DNA from: Bacteroidota bacterium
GTDB taxonomy: Bacteria; Bacteroidota; Bacteroidia; Chitinophagales; Chitinophagaceae
DNA: 45,686 bases
Assembly: GCA_023409975.1 (NCBI GenBank)
Contig: JAEYQO010000043.1
Span: 1-45,686, forward strand
Reading direction: 5' to 3'
Position 1 is the stretch's first letter, and the number at the start of each line of letters is the position of its first letter. The position numbers were made by a program, and so were the translations under genes. A model generated the notes under the pieces. It had not been told where the DNA came from. It was given only the letters and a program-made list of their open reading frames with translations, and did no database searches. This document shows positions 1 to 7,924 of the stretch, one piece after another.

Positions 1-9
1 CATAGGGTT

Positions 10-152
10 TATATGACACCAGTAGGACACCAATATGACGTATGTACGACACCGTCCCCTCGTATTATGCCAGTTAGTTGGGACCTACAAGGAAGGTACA
101 AGGAACCTACAAGGAAGGTAGCTGGTACCTCGAAGGGCTTTGGTACTTAGCT
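10..152. repeat. 11-bp-periodic degenerate tandem tract (locus 1)
   Basis: The stretch divides into thirteen consecutive 11-bp units. Units at 10-20, 21-31 and 43-53 read TATATGACACC, AGTAGGACACC and TGTACGACACC; units at 87-97, 98-108 and 109-119 read ACAAGGAAGGT, ACAAGGAACCT and ACAAGGAAGGT. Units between and after are more diverged but keep the phase, with a purine-rich GA core near positions 5-7 of the unit. No convincing reading frame crosses it. It lies upstream of ribH at the left edge and may continue outside the window. Function unknown. Two other intergenic tracts here have the same period and different sequence. Confidence 0.75.
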
Positions 153-298
153 AACTGATCAATCGGGTTTTTTTTCGAATCCCGTCTCTCAGATATTAGT
201 TTTCCCCGGACAACAGTGTTTTCGTTACTAAAACTCCACCTGTTACCCCCTTAACAACTCCTGTCATTTTACTACCTTGCAGCCGCAAATAAAGGCAG

Positions 299-817
299 AT
301 GGCTTTCTCCCAAAACAGTGCATCATTATTGAATCCAACACCGATCGAACAATTACAGAACGCCAGAGTGGCTGTGGTAGCCACCGAATGGAATGACAAG
401 ATTGTGGAGGCCCAGCTAGCTGGGTGTAGAAGACTATTGGACCGATATGGTGCTGTGCTCACTGAGCAGATTCTGGTGCCAGGGAGTTTTGAGCTTCCGT
501 TCGCCTGTAAAGCCGTCTGGGAAAAATCACTTAGACTACCTTCAGAACAAAGACCAGAGGCTATCATAGCATTTGGGGCGGTTATAAGAGGTGGCACACC
601 GCATTTTGAATACGTTTGCAAAGCAGTCACCGAAGGAATCCTTCAACTCAACCTTACGCTGCCAGTTCCTGTAATCTTTGGCGTTCTGACACTGGATACA
701 GAGGAGCAAGCCTGGGAACGACTCGGCGGCCCTCATGGACATAAAGGTGAGGAGGCGGCCCTTACTGCACTGAAGATGATCAACTTTTGCCGCTCCGGGA
801 ATACTGATTCCCAATAA
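299..817 (+). CDS. ribH: 6,7-dimethyl-8-ribityllumazine synthase
   Basis: Cytosolic enzyme of the penultimate riboflavin step, condensing 5-amino-6-(D-ribitylamino)uracil with 3,4-dihydroxy-2-butanone 4-phosphate. The 172-residue length fits the family. Visible family motifs are the Trp-Asn substrate patch in ATEWND (29-33), PGSFELP (61-67), GAVIRGGTPHFEYV (93-106) holding the catalytic-type His102, GVLT (128-131), and the Arg141/GGPHGHKG segment that binds the phosphate. No other riboflavin gene is adjacent. The next gene starts 10 bp downstream on the same strand, so the two may be co-transcribed. The N-terminal 20 residues are a variable extension, so a later start is possible. Confidence 0.95.
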   Translation: MAFSQNSASLLNPTPIEQLQNARVAVVATEWNDKIVEAQLAGCRRLLDRYGAVLTEQILVPGSFELPFACKAVWEKSLRLPSEQRPEAIIAFGAVIRGGTPHFEYVCKAVTEGILQLNLTLPVPVIFGVLTLDTEEQAWERLGGPHGHKGEEAALTALKMINFCRSGNTDSQ

Positions 818-827
818 AACCGTAACA

Positions 828-1547
828 ATGGAAGTTCAGCTTTTTATACCTTGTTTCGTAGACCAGCTCTTTCCCGAAACGGGGATGAATATTGTTAAAG
901 TACTGGAGAAGCTAGGCTGCAGAGTGGTCTATAATCCGAATCAAACCTGTTGTGGTCAGCCGGCATTCAATGCTGGTTTCTGGGATGAGGCCCGGTCGGT
1001 AGCTACCAAATTCATTACTGATTTCGAAGGCGAAGGATATATTGTGGCTCCGAGCGGATCATGCACCGGATATGCCAGAAATTATTTCGATAAGCTTTTT
1101 ACAAATACCGCAGAACATAATAAAAGCCGGCAGGTGAAGAAACGAATGTATGAGTTTACGGAGTTTCTGACAGAGGTTCTGAAAGTTGACGATCTTGGAG
1201 CCAGGTTAGAGGGTAAAGCTACCTATCACGATGCCTGCGGCGCCCTGAGAGAATGTGGGATTAAATCTGGTCCGAGGCAACTGCTTTCCAAGGTTGATGG
1301 TTTGGAGTTGGTTGAAATGAAAGAAGCTGAAACCTGTTGCGGTTTTGGTGGAACTTTTGCTGTGAAGTTTGAGCCTATATCAATTGGGATGGCGCAGACT
1401 AAAGTCTCCAGTGCACTGGAAACTGGGGCATCGTACATTATATCCACCGACGTAAGCTGTCTGATGCATGTGCAGGCCTACATAGACAAGCACAATCATC
1501 CGCTAAAGACGCTACACATCGCTGACGTCCTGGCGAGTGGATGGTGA
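828..1547 (+). CDS. LutA/YkgE-type (Fe-S)-binding protein
   Basis: A protein of two cysteine-rich CCG domains, the build of LutA/YkgE, which works with LutB and LutC in L-lactate oxidation to pyruvate. The first domain has Cys9 and CCGQP (41-45), with Cys79 between; the second has YHDACGALRECG (133-144) and TCCGFGG (169-175). Length (239 residues) matches LutA. LutB and LutC are not in the window, so the lactate role rests on family membership only; the same fold occurs in glycolate oxidase and heterodisulfide reductase subunits. It lies 10 bp after ribH and converges with the next gene across a 10-bp gap that has no hairpin. Confidence 0.88.
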   Translation: MEVQLFIPCFVDQLFPETGMNIVKVLEKLGCRVVYNPNQTCCGQPAFNAGFWDEARSVATKFITDFEGEGYIVAPSGSCTGYARNYFDKLFTNTAEHNKSRQVKKRMYEFTEFLTEVLKVDDLGARLEGKATYHDACGALRECGIKSGPRQLLSKVDGLELVEMKEAETCCGFGGTFAVKFEPISIGMAQTKVSSALETGASYIISTDVSCLMHVQAYIDKHNHPLKTLHIADVLASGW

Positions 1548-1557
1548 AACATCCGGT

Positions 1558-2175
1558 TTACAACCTCGAGATTCTGATTGAGATCCGTTCGCCTCTGGAT
1601 TTTCTGAGTGCCAGATGATGGTAACAAAGAGCCATTTCATCCAGAAGACTGACGGATTCCTCTCCTCCGAAATCGTGGCAATCGCTGAAACCAAGGTCAC
1701 GGGCGACGATGCGAGCCATAGCCTTTGCCTTGAGATCGTCACCAGCAACGAACATCTGTATCGCCTGTTCTCCGCCGGGAGCATCACCAAGAGGATCGAA
1801 TCCCGCAGCATTGAAACATTTGGCTATATGCTTTGCACCTGTGATTGCTTTGATGGCATGGAGCGAATTGACATACTCCCCTGTCTGAGTTGTCCGGACA
1901 AGCGTGGTATCGATAATCATCTTACTACGAACGTCATCAAGGAGATAGCTCATTTCACGAACATCCTGTTGAGCAGTCGCCATGATAATAACATCTGCAT
2001 CGATCGCGGCTAGATCGACTGTAGTAATAGCAATGTTCTCAAACTCATCAACCAGATAATCAAATAGAATTTCCTGATCTTCCTTTATTCCTATGGAAAT
2101 ATTATGTCCGGCAAGTGCAAGGCCGTGTGCGAGCACAGCGCTGGTTTTTTCATTGCCAATAACAGCAATATTCAT
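1558..2175 (-). CDS. F420-reductase-like NAD(P)-binding protein
   Basis: A Rossmann-type protein beginning MNIAVIGNEKTSAVLAHGL, resembling the NADP oxidoreductase coenzyme F420-dependent family (ProC/6-phosphogluconate dehydrogenase-like N-terminal domain). The start is taken at 2175 because the fold begins there; an upstream in-frame start at 2199 would add eight residues not expected for the family. The glycine-rich loop is degenerate: GNEKTS stands where GxGxxG is usual, so cofactor binding may be altered. IDADVIIMAT and the later KCFNAAGFDP segment are family-like. F420 itself is not expected in this phylum. Substrate unknown. Confidence 0.8.
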   Translation of the reverse strand: MNIAVIGNEKTSAVLAHGLALAGHNISIGIKEDQEILFDYLVDEFENIAITTVDLAAIDADVIIMATAQQDVREMSYLLDDVRSKMIIDTTLVRTTQTGEYVNSLHAIKAITGAKHIAKCFNAAGFDPLGDAPGGEQAIQMFVAGDDLKAKAMARIVARDLGFSDCHDFGGEESVSLLDEMALCYHHLALRKSRGERISIRISRL

Positions 2176-2473
2176 ACAGGCAAATGACTTGTAACCCATG
2201 TAAAATGGTTTATCGCGTAAAAGTTTTTAGTAATAGAAATGGTACAGGTAAAAACGCTCCTCTGTTCAGGGGTAATTTCTGTTGCTTTCCTATACAAATT
2301 TGCTATGTGAAATCCATTAAAACAAGGACTAATTAGCCTGTCAGGCAGCCTTTTCAGAGGATACATGTGGATACCTCAAATAAGCATTTGATGAGAACAC
2401 AAGTACAGATTTTCGAATTCTTACTACATTCGGTTAATGAGTTGTTAATCTGGATTTGGACGATTCCCAGAAA
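2176..2473. other. Intergenic stretch, no gene seen
   Basis: About 300 bp between the start of the dinucleotide-binding gene and the osmC terminator. Short open frames exist on both strands, but none resembles a protein family or has a convincing start context. No repeat or hairpin stands out. It presumably holds the promoter of the minus-strand gene that starts at 2175; I do not see a clean TAnnTTTG element for it. Confidence 0.5.
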
Positions 2474-2505
2474 CAAAAAAACACCTGAATGGTGCAGGTG
2501 TTTCA
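2474..2505 (-). terminator. Rho-independent terminator of osmC
   Basis: Arms AAACACCTG and CAGGTGTTT enclose the loop AATGGTG. Read on the minus strand, the stem is followed by a run of T. It lies just past the osmC stop codon. Confidence 0.75.
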
Positions 2506-2523
2506 ATACAATATATGGATTGG

Positions 2524-2934
2524 CTAGATCAGAGACGCATCCAAAGTGATCTCACAGTTATAGGCCTTCGAGACGGGACAATTAGACTTGGCATCCTCTG
2601 CACATTCCTGAAATTTAGCGGCGTCTATCCCGGGGACCTTTGCTCTGAGGACCAGTTCGCTCTTTGTGATTGCACCGTTATCCAGGGTGATATAGCAATC
2701 GGTATGAATCTCGTCAGGCGTGAATCCTGCAGCGCCTAACACGAAAGACAACTTCATAGAGAAACAACCTGCATGGGCTGCCGCCATCAATTCTTCAGGA
2801 TTTGTACCCTGACCATCTTCAAAACGGGTACTATAGGAATACTGAGTATTAGCCAGGACACCACTTTGAGACTTCAATGTACCATTCCCCTCTTTTCCGG
2901 AGCCTTTCCAAATGGCAGTAGCATTACGTTTCAT
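2524..2934 (-). CDS. OsmC/Ohr family peroxidase
   Basis: A 136-residue OsmC-type thiol peroxidase that reduces organic hydroperoxides in the cytosol. The two reactive cysteines of the family are visible as Cys57 in AAAHAGCFSM and Cys119 in KSNCPVS. The TNPEELMAAAHAGC block (44-57), with the conserved Glu and the central helix, is typical of the OsmC rather than the Ohr branch. The gene stands alone with its own terminator downstream. A TATCTTTG element on the minus strand (2964-2971) lies 29 nt before the start and is a plausible -7 box. Confidence 0.92.
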   Translation of the reverse strand: MKRNATAIWKGSGKEGNGTLKSQSGVLANTQYSYSTRFEDGQGTNPEELMAAAHAGCFSMKLSFVLGAAGFTPDEIHTDCYITLDNGAITKSELVLRAKVPGIDAAKFQECAEDAKSNCPVSKAYNCEITLDASLI

Positions 2935-2963
2935 ATTCTTAAATTTTATTGGTTAAAGACGAC

Positions 2964-2971
2964 CAAAGATA
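2964..2971 (-). promoter_or_regulatory. Putative -7 element of osmC
   Basis: TATCTTTG on the minus strand matches the Bacteroidota TAnnTTTG consensus, 29 nt upstream of the osmC ATG. No clear TTTG -33 box at the right spacing. Confidence 0.5.
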
Positions 2972-3053
2972 AGGAAGTACACCCAGCGATTCGTGGTCGT
3001 CCGGCAAAAAGGCCTGACCGTATCCGGAATAAAATGACTGACAGGAAGATAGG

Positions 3054-3161
3054 CCCTGAATGGTTCAGGACTGTGCCGGGAAGGAGTGTTGATGGTTTCA
3101 GGACGATACTGTGCTATAGCTGTCCGTCAGCTATCCGTCAGCTATTTTATCAGCATTGTAG
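3054..3161. repeat. 11-bp-periodic degenerate tandem tract (locus 2)
   Basis: In phase at 11 bp: GCTGTCCGTCA and GCTATCCGTCA are adjacent (3119-3129, 3130-3140), followed by GCTATTTTATC. TTCAGGACTGT and TTCAGGACGAT lie 33 bp (three units) apart at about 3064 and 3097. Intervening units are diverged, and periodicity fades left of 3050. The tract sits in the 437-bp gap between osmC and prs. No protein-coding gene is convincing in this gap. Function unknown. Confidence 0.55.
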
Positions 3162-3318
3162 TTTATCTCCATAAAAGTCTGCTGACCCCGTGTTAATCTA
3201 GTTAATATCCGGCTGAATGTACTCCGTGAATAGGTAAACGCATCAACATTGTCAGAAGCATATGCATACAACGAGTCAGGAAGTATTCATTCGGCGTTGT
3301 GGATTCCCAAGAAACTGT

Positions 3319-3348
3319 TTTGATAAAACCTGCTGTTGGCTAACTTTG
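3319..3348 (+). promoter_or_regulatory. Promoter of prs
   Basis: TTTG (3319-3322), an 18-bp spacer, then TAACTTTG (3341-3348). This matches the Bacteroidota sigma-ABfr -33/-7 consensus closely. The ATG of prs follows 23 nt after the -7 element. Confidence 0.8.
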
Positions 3349-3371
3349 CAGTCCATTTCCACATTTACATC

Positions 3372-4316
3372 ATGCAGCCATCTGTAAAAATCTTCTCCGG
3401 TACTAACTCACAGTACCTGGCTGAGAAAATTGCAAAATCGTTCGGTAAAAAATTAGGCAAACTGGAAATTCCCAAGTTTAGTGATGGAGAATTTCAACCC
3501 ATCTTCCAGGAGTCTATCCGGGGCGATTATGTTTTTCTGGTTCAGTCGACGTTCGCGCCTACTGACAATCTGATGGAGCTTCTGATGATGATAGATGCAG
3601 CGAGGAGAGCTTCAGCTGGCTACATTACCGCTGTGATACCTTATTTTGGTTTTGCTCGTCAGGACAGGAAGGACAAACCGAGGGTATCCATCGCATCCAA
3701 GCTGGTAGCCAATCTATTAACAACAGCCGGGGCTGACCGGGTCATTACGATGGACCTTCATGCACCACAGATCCAGGGCTTTTTTGATATACCCCTTGAT
3801 CACCTGGAAAGTCTGGCCATATTCATCCCATATATCGATAATCTTAAGATAGAAAACCTTATCTTTGCGTCCCCTGACGTAGGCAGCACCAATAGAGTAA
3901 GAGAAGTTGCCAAGTATTTCGAGCTTGACATGGTGATTTGTGACAAGCAGAGGAAACGGGCTAACGAGGTGGCAGAAATGACCGTAATTGGTGACGTTTC
4001 AGGAAAAAATGTAGTTCTTATTGACGATATCTGTGATACGGCAGGCACGCTAAGCAAGGCCGCTGTAGTACTGAAAGAAAGAGGCGCTTTATCAGTACGG
4101 GCATTTTGCACCCATCCGGTACTCAGCGGTAACGCTTATCAGAACATCGAAAATTCTGAGTTGGAAGAGTTGGTGGTGTGTGATACGATCCCACTGAAGC
4201 AAAGCAGTCCGAAAATTAAGGTACTGCCGACTGCGGAACTGTTTGCAGTAGCTATTCGAAACACGTTTGAGAATAAATCGATCAGCTCCCTGTTTGTACA
4301 CAGCAGAAGAAAATAA
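3372..4316 (+). CDS. prs: Ribose-phosphate pyrophosphokinase
   Basis: Makes PRPP from ribose 5-phosphate and ATP, feeding purine, pyrimidine, NAD, His and Trp synthesis. The start at 3372 (MQPSVKIFSG) gives 314 residues, the usual length; the longer frame from 3336 would add 12 residues and overrun the promoter. Visible are the flexible ATP-loop region YFGFARQDRK (91-100), His130 in MDLHAPQIQGFFD, and the PRPP-binding VLIDDICDTAGTL (215-227). The ribosomal gene rplY follows 143 bp downstream with a structured leader, so partial read-through is possible. Confidence 0.96.
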   Translation: MQPSVKIFSGTNSQYLAEKIAKSFGKKLGKLEIPKFSDGEFQPIFQESIRGDYVFLVQSTFAPTDNLMELLMMIDAARRASAGYITAVIPYFGFARQDRKDKPRVSIASKLVANLLTTAGADRVITMDLHAPQIQGFFDIPLDHLESLAIFIPYIDNLKIENLIFASPDVGSTNRVREVAKYFELDMVICDKQRKRANEVAEMTVIGDVSGKNVVLIDDICDTAGTLSKAAVVLKERGALSVRAFCTHPVLSGNAYQNIENSELEELVVCDTIPLKQSSPKIKVLPTAELFAVAIRNTFENKSISSLFVHSRRK

Positions 4317-4397
4317 ATTAACTAGCTACGGCTGGAAAAATAACGACTGTTTAAGCAACAAAATCCGTCTCCCTGGAGGGACCACCTTTTTTAAATC

Positions 4398-4446
4398 GTT
4401 TTCAACGTCCGGATGTTTGACGGATGATTCGACCGGCGCTGAAAAC
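4398..4446 (+). promoter_or_regulatory. Long hairpin in the rplY leader
   Basis: Left arm GTTTTCAACGTCCGG (4398-4412) pairs with right arm CCGGCGCTGAAAAC (4433-4446): seven, two and four matched bases separated by one mismatch and one bulge, with a 20-nt loop. The structure ends 13 nt before the rplY ATG. It is not followed by a T run, so it does not look like a terminator. A translation-control or autoregulatory leader is an inference. Confidence 0.55.
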
Positions 4447-4459
4447 CAAATGAAAAACA

Positions 4460-5050
4460 ATGAACGTATTAAAAATTGAAGGAACTCGCAGAAGCGAACT
4501 CGGTAAAAAAGCTACTCGCCGTCTTCGTTCTGAAGGACAGGTACCTGGTGTAATCTATGGTACTGAAAACATTCATTTCTCAGCTCCCATGCTAACCCTC
4601 CGGTCGCTGGTCTACACACCTGACTTTCAAATCGCTGAGATCACAATCGACGGCAAAGCGTACCGTTGTATTATGAAAGACCTGCAATTCGATGTGCTTA
4701 CTGATGAGCTCAGCCATATCGATTTCCTGGAACTGCAGGAGAATCGTCCGGTTGTTGCTGACCTTCCATTGAAATTCGTAGGGACTTCTGAAGGTGTAAA
4801 AGCGGGTGGACGTTTTGAGGTTAAAATGAAGACTTTGAAAGTTCGCACACTTCCAAAATATCTGAAGGAAGCTATCGAAGTAAGCATCGAAGGACTGCAG
4901 ATCGGTGGAAACATCCGTGTAGAAGACGTAGTTACAGAAAACATGGAGATCATGAACTCTCCACGTATTCCTGTTGCTTCTGTGGTTACTACCCGTGCGC
5001 TCCGTCAGGCAGAAAACGAAGAAGCTAAAGCAGCCGCCGGTAAAAAATAA
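4460..5050 (+). CDS. rplY: 50S ribosomal protein L25 (general stress protein Ctc form)
   Basis: Binds 5S rRNA in the large subunit. At 196 residues it is the long Ctc/TL5 form: an N-terminal L25 beta-barrel (about 1-90, with RRSELGKKATRRLRSEGQVPGVIYG spread over 10-34) plus a C-terminal beta domain (about 95-185), ending in an Ala/Glu/Lys-rich tail. It follows prs, a common pairing (prs-rplY, often followed by pth, which is absent here). A strong terminator directly follows, so it ends the transcript. The upstream hairpin at 4398-4446 may regulate it. Confidence 0.95.
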   Translation: MNVLKIEGTRRSELGKKATRRLRSEGQVPGVIYGTENIHFSAPMLTLRSLVYTPDFQIAEITIDGKAYRCIMKDLQFDVLTDELSHIDFLELQENRPVVADLPLKFVGTSEGVKAGGRFEVKMKTLKVRTLPKYLKEAIEVSIEGLQIGGNIRVEDVVTENMEIMNSPRIPVASVVTTRALRQAENEEAKAAAGKK

Positions 5051-5075
5051 CCCGGTTGCACGATATAATGTTACG

Positions 5076-5106
5076 AGCCCCGCCCATCGGCGGGGCTTTA
5101 CTTTTA
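5076..5106 (+). terminator. Terminator of rplY
   Basis: Perfect 9-bp stem AGCCCCGCC / GGCGGGGCT with loop CATC (5076-5097), followed by TTACTTTTA. A strong rho-independent terminator. Confidence 0.9.
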
Positions 5107-5152
5107 CCACCCTTAACAGATCATCCTGATACGCTAAGCCATTCAATATTCT

Positions 5153-5160
5153 TACCTTTG
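5153..5160 (+). promoter_or_regulatory. Putative -7 element of miaB
   Basis: TACCTTTG matches TAnnTTTG, 40 nt upstream of the miaB start and just after the rplY terminator. No clear -33 box. Confidence 0.5.
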
Positions 5161-5200
5161 TCAGCCTGTCTGGTCGGCAGGAGTAACCTATTCGGAAAAT

Positions 5201-6601
5201 ATGGCAGAGTTGCTGCAGAAAGAAGTTAATGAGGCCCGGCAGGGAGAGGCATTTGCTCCATTTGCCGATGACCCCAACGAATACAGTAAAAAATTTTATA
5301 TCGAAAGCTATGGCTGTCAGATGAATTTCTCTGATAGTGAAATAGTCGCTTCGATATTACAGGAAGAAGGTTTTGGTGCCACCCGCAATTTTGAAGAAGC
5401 CAGCCTGGTCCTTTTGAATACCTGTTCCATCAGGGAAAAAGCAGAGCAAACGGTAAGGAACCGGCTCCAGGCATTTAGAAAGGTGAAAGAGACCCGCCCT
5501 GGAATGTTGATCGGCGTACTCGGATGTATGGCTGAACGACTTAAAGCGAAGTTTCTGGAGGAAGAAAAGCTGGTCGATATTGTGGTAGGGCCAGACGCCT
5601 ACCGTAGTTTGCCCGGCCTGATCACAGAAGCAGAAGGCGGACAGAAGACTGTAAATGTTCTCCTTAGCAGAGAGGAAACTTACGCAGACATTTCCCCTGT
5701 GAGATTGGACTCTAATGGTGTTACAGCATTCGTCAGCATCATGCGCGGTTGTAACAATATGTGTTCGTTTTGCGTAGTGCCTTTCACCAGAGGCCGGGAA
5801 AGAAGCAGAGATGCCCAAAGCATCATCGCAGAGTGTCAGGACCTTTTCAACAGAGGTTATAGAGAGGTAACATTGCTTGGTCAGAACGTTGACAGTTACT
5901 GGCATGAGGAGGTGACTTTTGGAAAACTACTGACCCTGGTAGCTGCCATTTCGCCGCTTTTAAGGGTTCGTTTCAGCACCTCTCATCCTAAAGACATCAC
6001 GGAAGAGGTATTACAGGCGATGGCGGCTCATGCCAACATCTGCCGGTATATCCATTTGCCGGTGCAAAGCGGAAACACCAGGATCCTTCAATTGATGAAC
6101 CGTACCTATACGAGGGAATGGTATCTCAACAAGGTGAAAAGAATTCGTGAAATCATGCCAGATTGCGGCCTGAGTACGGATGTCATTTCCGGGTTCTGCA
6201 CTGAGAGCGAAGAAGAGCATCAGGAGACACTGAGTCTTATGGAACTTTGCCGTTTCGACATGGCTTATATGTTCTCTTATAGTGAACGTCCTGGAACACT
6301 CGCTGCGAGAAGGTATCAGGATGATGTTCCGGATGATGTGAAGAAGAGAAGGCTGGAAGAGATCATAAGGTTGCAAAATCAACATTCCCGTGAAAGCTAC
6401 AAGGCGGATATCGGCAAACAATTCGAGGTGCTGATCGAAGGAGACAGCAAAAGAAGTGAACTACACTGGAGCGGACGTAACAGTCAGAACAAGGTTGTGG
6501 TCTTTCCAAAGGAACATTATATCCTTAAAAAGGGTGATTATGTTACTGTTGCCATTTCGGATGCCACCTCTGCTACCCTGCTGGGAACCATTGTAGGCTG
6601 A
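5201..6601 (+). CDS. miaB: tRNA-2-methylthio-N6-dimethylallyladenosine synthase
   Basis: Radical SAM methylthiotransferase that converts i6A37 to ms2i6A37 in tRNAs reading UNN codons. The N-terminal UPF0004 domain carries the auxiliary cluster cysteines Cys39 (YGCQMN), Cys75 (NTCSIR) and Cys109 (GCMAE). The radical SAM CxxxCxxC is Cys184, Cys188 and Cys191 (RGCNNMCSFCVVPFTRGRERSR across 182-203). A TRAM-like RNA-binding domain forms the last 60 residues. The length of 466 residues is typical. It opens a cluster with the sigma-54 regulator and lptE that is common in this phylum. Confidence 0.96.
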   Translation: MAELLQKEVNEARQGEAFAPFADDPNEYSKKFYIESYGCQMNFSDSEIVASILQEEGFGATRNFEEASLVLLNTCSIREKAEQTVRNRLQAFRKVKETRPGMLIGVLGCMAERLKAKFLEEEKLVDIVVGPDAYRSLPGLITEAEGGQKTVNVLLSREETYADISPVRLDSNGVTAFVSIMRGCNNMCSFCVVPFTRGRERSRDAQSIIAECQDLFNRGYREVTLLGQNVDSYWHEEVTFGKLLTLVAAISPLLRVRFSTSHPKDITEEVLQAMAAHANICRYIHLPVQSGNTRILQLMNRTYTREWYLNKVKRIREIMPDCGLSTDVISGFCTESEEEHQETLSLMELCRFDMAYMFSYSERPGTLAARRYQDDVPDDVKKRRLEEIIRLQNQHSRESYKADIGKQFEVLIEGDSKRSELHWSGRNSQNKVVVFPKEHYILKKGDYVTVAISDATSATLLGTIVG

Positions 6602-6654
6602 CCAAAGAGACCTTTCTTAATTTTTAACAGACGCCAAAACGACTGCTACACTCA

Positions 6655-7911
6655 ATGGACATACAAAGCATTAAAAACAGGTTTGGTATCATCGGGAACT
6701 CTCCCTCACTGAATCATGCATTGAACACTGCAGTGCAGGTCGCCAACACTGATCTTACTGTACTGATAGTGGGTGAAAGCGGTGTTGGTAAAGAGGCTTT
6801 TTCACAGATTATCCATGCCCTTTCTCCCAGGAAGCATAATCCTTTTATAGCAGTGAACTGTGGAGCCATTCCTGAGGGCACTATCGACAGCGAGCTGTTC
6901 GGACATGAAAAAGGTTCCTTTACCGGAGCAGTTGACAGCAGGAAGGGATATTTTGAGACGGTAAATGGAGGGACCATCTTTCTTGATGAAATTGGGGAGA
7001 TGCCCCTCGGGACACAGGCCCGACTGCTGAGGGTATTGGAATCCGGAGAGTTCATACGCGTAGGGTCTTCCAAAGTACAGAAGACTGACGTAAGGGTGAT
7101 AGCTGCAACTAATAAAGATCTTCTGGAGTTTACACAACATGGAAAATTCAGAGAAGACCTTTACTACAGGTTAAGCACAGTGCCGATACGGGTTCCTTCC
7201 CTTCGCGATAGAAAAGAGGACATTCCCCTGCTCTTTCGAAAATTTGCTACTGACTTTGCAGAAAGATACCGTACAATGTCTGTTCAGCTTGATGCTGCTG
7301 CCCAGCAGTTACTCGTAAACTATCCATTCAATGGAAACGTCCGGGAGCTGAAAAATATTGCGGAACAAATTTCAGTTCTGGCAACAGAAAAACTTATTAC
7401 AGCAGATACACTGAGCCAGTTTCTTCCCCATAAAGAAAAAAGAGCGGTTTCATTGATTACCCCAAACCCACCGGCACCCATCCCGGGTGGAAATACGGGT
7501 GGTGGATTTACCGGAACGGAAAGGGACATCTTGTATAAGCTGTTTTTTGACCTGAAGAAAGATCTGACGGAAATGAAGCAGATGCTGATGGAGCTCGTTC
7601 ACCAGCAGGGATTCCCCGCATCTCCAACACCACAAAAAGAAAATCTACTTCCTGTTTATACACCGGATCCTGAAAGCCATCGATTCAATCAGCCGAATTA
7701 CGGTACGGGCACTCCATTGCTGATTAAGACGGACCGAGTGGACCAACACGAAGAAGTTGAGGAAACGCTGATGTTGGCCGATCGCGAAAAAGAATTCATT
7801 ACCAAAGCCTTACGCAAGCACAAGGGAAGAAGACGCGACGCAGCAAACGAACTGGGAATCTCTGAAAGAACCCTCTACAGAAAGATCAAGGAATACGATA
7901 TCAAAGAGTAA
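6655..7911 (+). CDS. Sigma-54-dependent transcriptional activator without receiver domain
   Basis: Activates sigma-54 RNA polymerase. The AAA+ domain starts almost at the N-terminus: Walker A GESGVGKE (40-47), the sigma-54 contact loop GSFTGA (87-92, Ser in place of the usual Ala), Walker B GGTIFLDEIGE (105-115), and the FREDLYYRL/NVRELKN sensor region. A linker of about 100 residues, rich in Pro and Gly, leads to a Fis-type helix-turn-helix at the C-terminus (about 385-415, RRRDAANELGISERTLYRKI). There is no receiver, PAS or GAF domain, so its signal input is not visible; it may be controlled by level or by a partner. The stop codon overlaps a possible -7 element of lptE. Confidence 0.93.
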   Translation: MDIQSIKNRFGIIGNSPSLNHALNTAVQVANTDLTVLIVGESGVGKEAFSQIIHALSPRKHNPFIAVNCGAIPEGTIDSELFGHEKGSFTGAVDSRKGYFETVNGGTIFLDEIGEMPLGTQARLLRVLESGEFIRVGSSKVQKTDVRVIAATNKDLLEFTQHGKFREDLYYRLSTVPIRVPSLRDRKEDIPLLFRKFATDFAERYRTMSVQLDAAAQQLLVNYPFNGNVRELKNIAEQISVLATEKLITADTLSQFLPHKEKRAVSLITPNPPAPIPGGNTGGGFTGTERDILYKLFFDLKKDLTEMKQMLMELVHQQGFPASPTPQKENLLPVYTPDPESHRFNQPNYGTGTPLLIKTDRVDQHEEVEETLMLADREKEFITKALRKHKGRRRDAANELGISERTLYRKIKEYDIKE

Positions 7912-7924
7912 CTTTGCCCCCTCT

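Noticed and set aside
196..630. Minus-strand 144-codon frame over ribH
   Set aside because: Antisense shadow of a well-supported enzyme gene; composition does not resemble a protein.
4366..4396. Possible terminator between prs and the rplY leader hairpin (GTCTC...GGGAC followed by T run)
   Set aside because: The stem is only five pairs with a wobble, so I did not call it, although the T run that follows keeps it possible.
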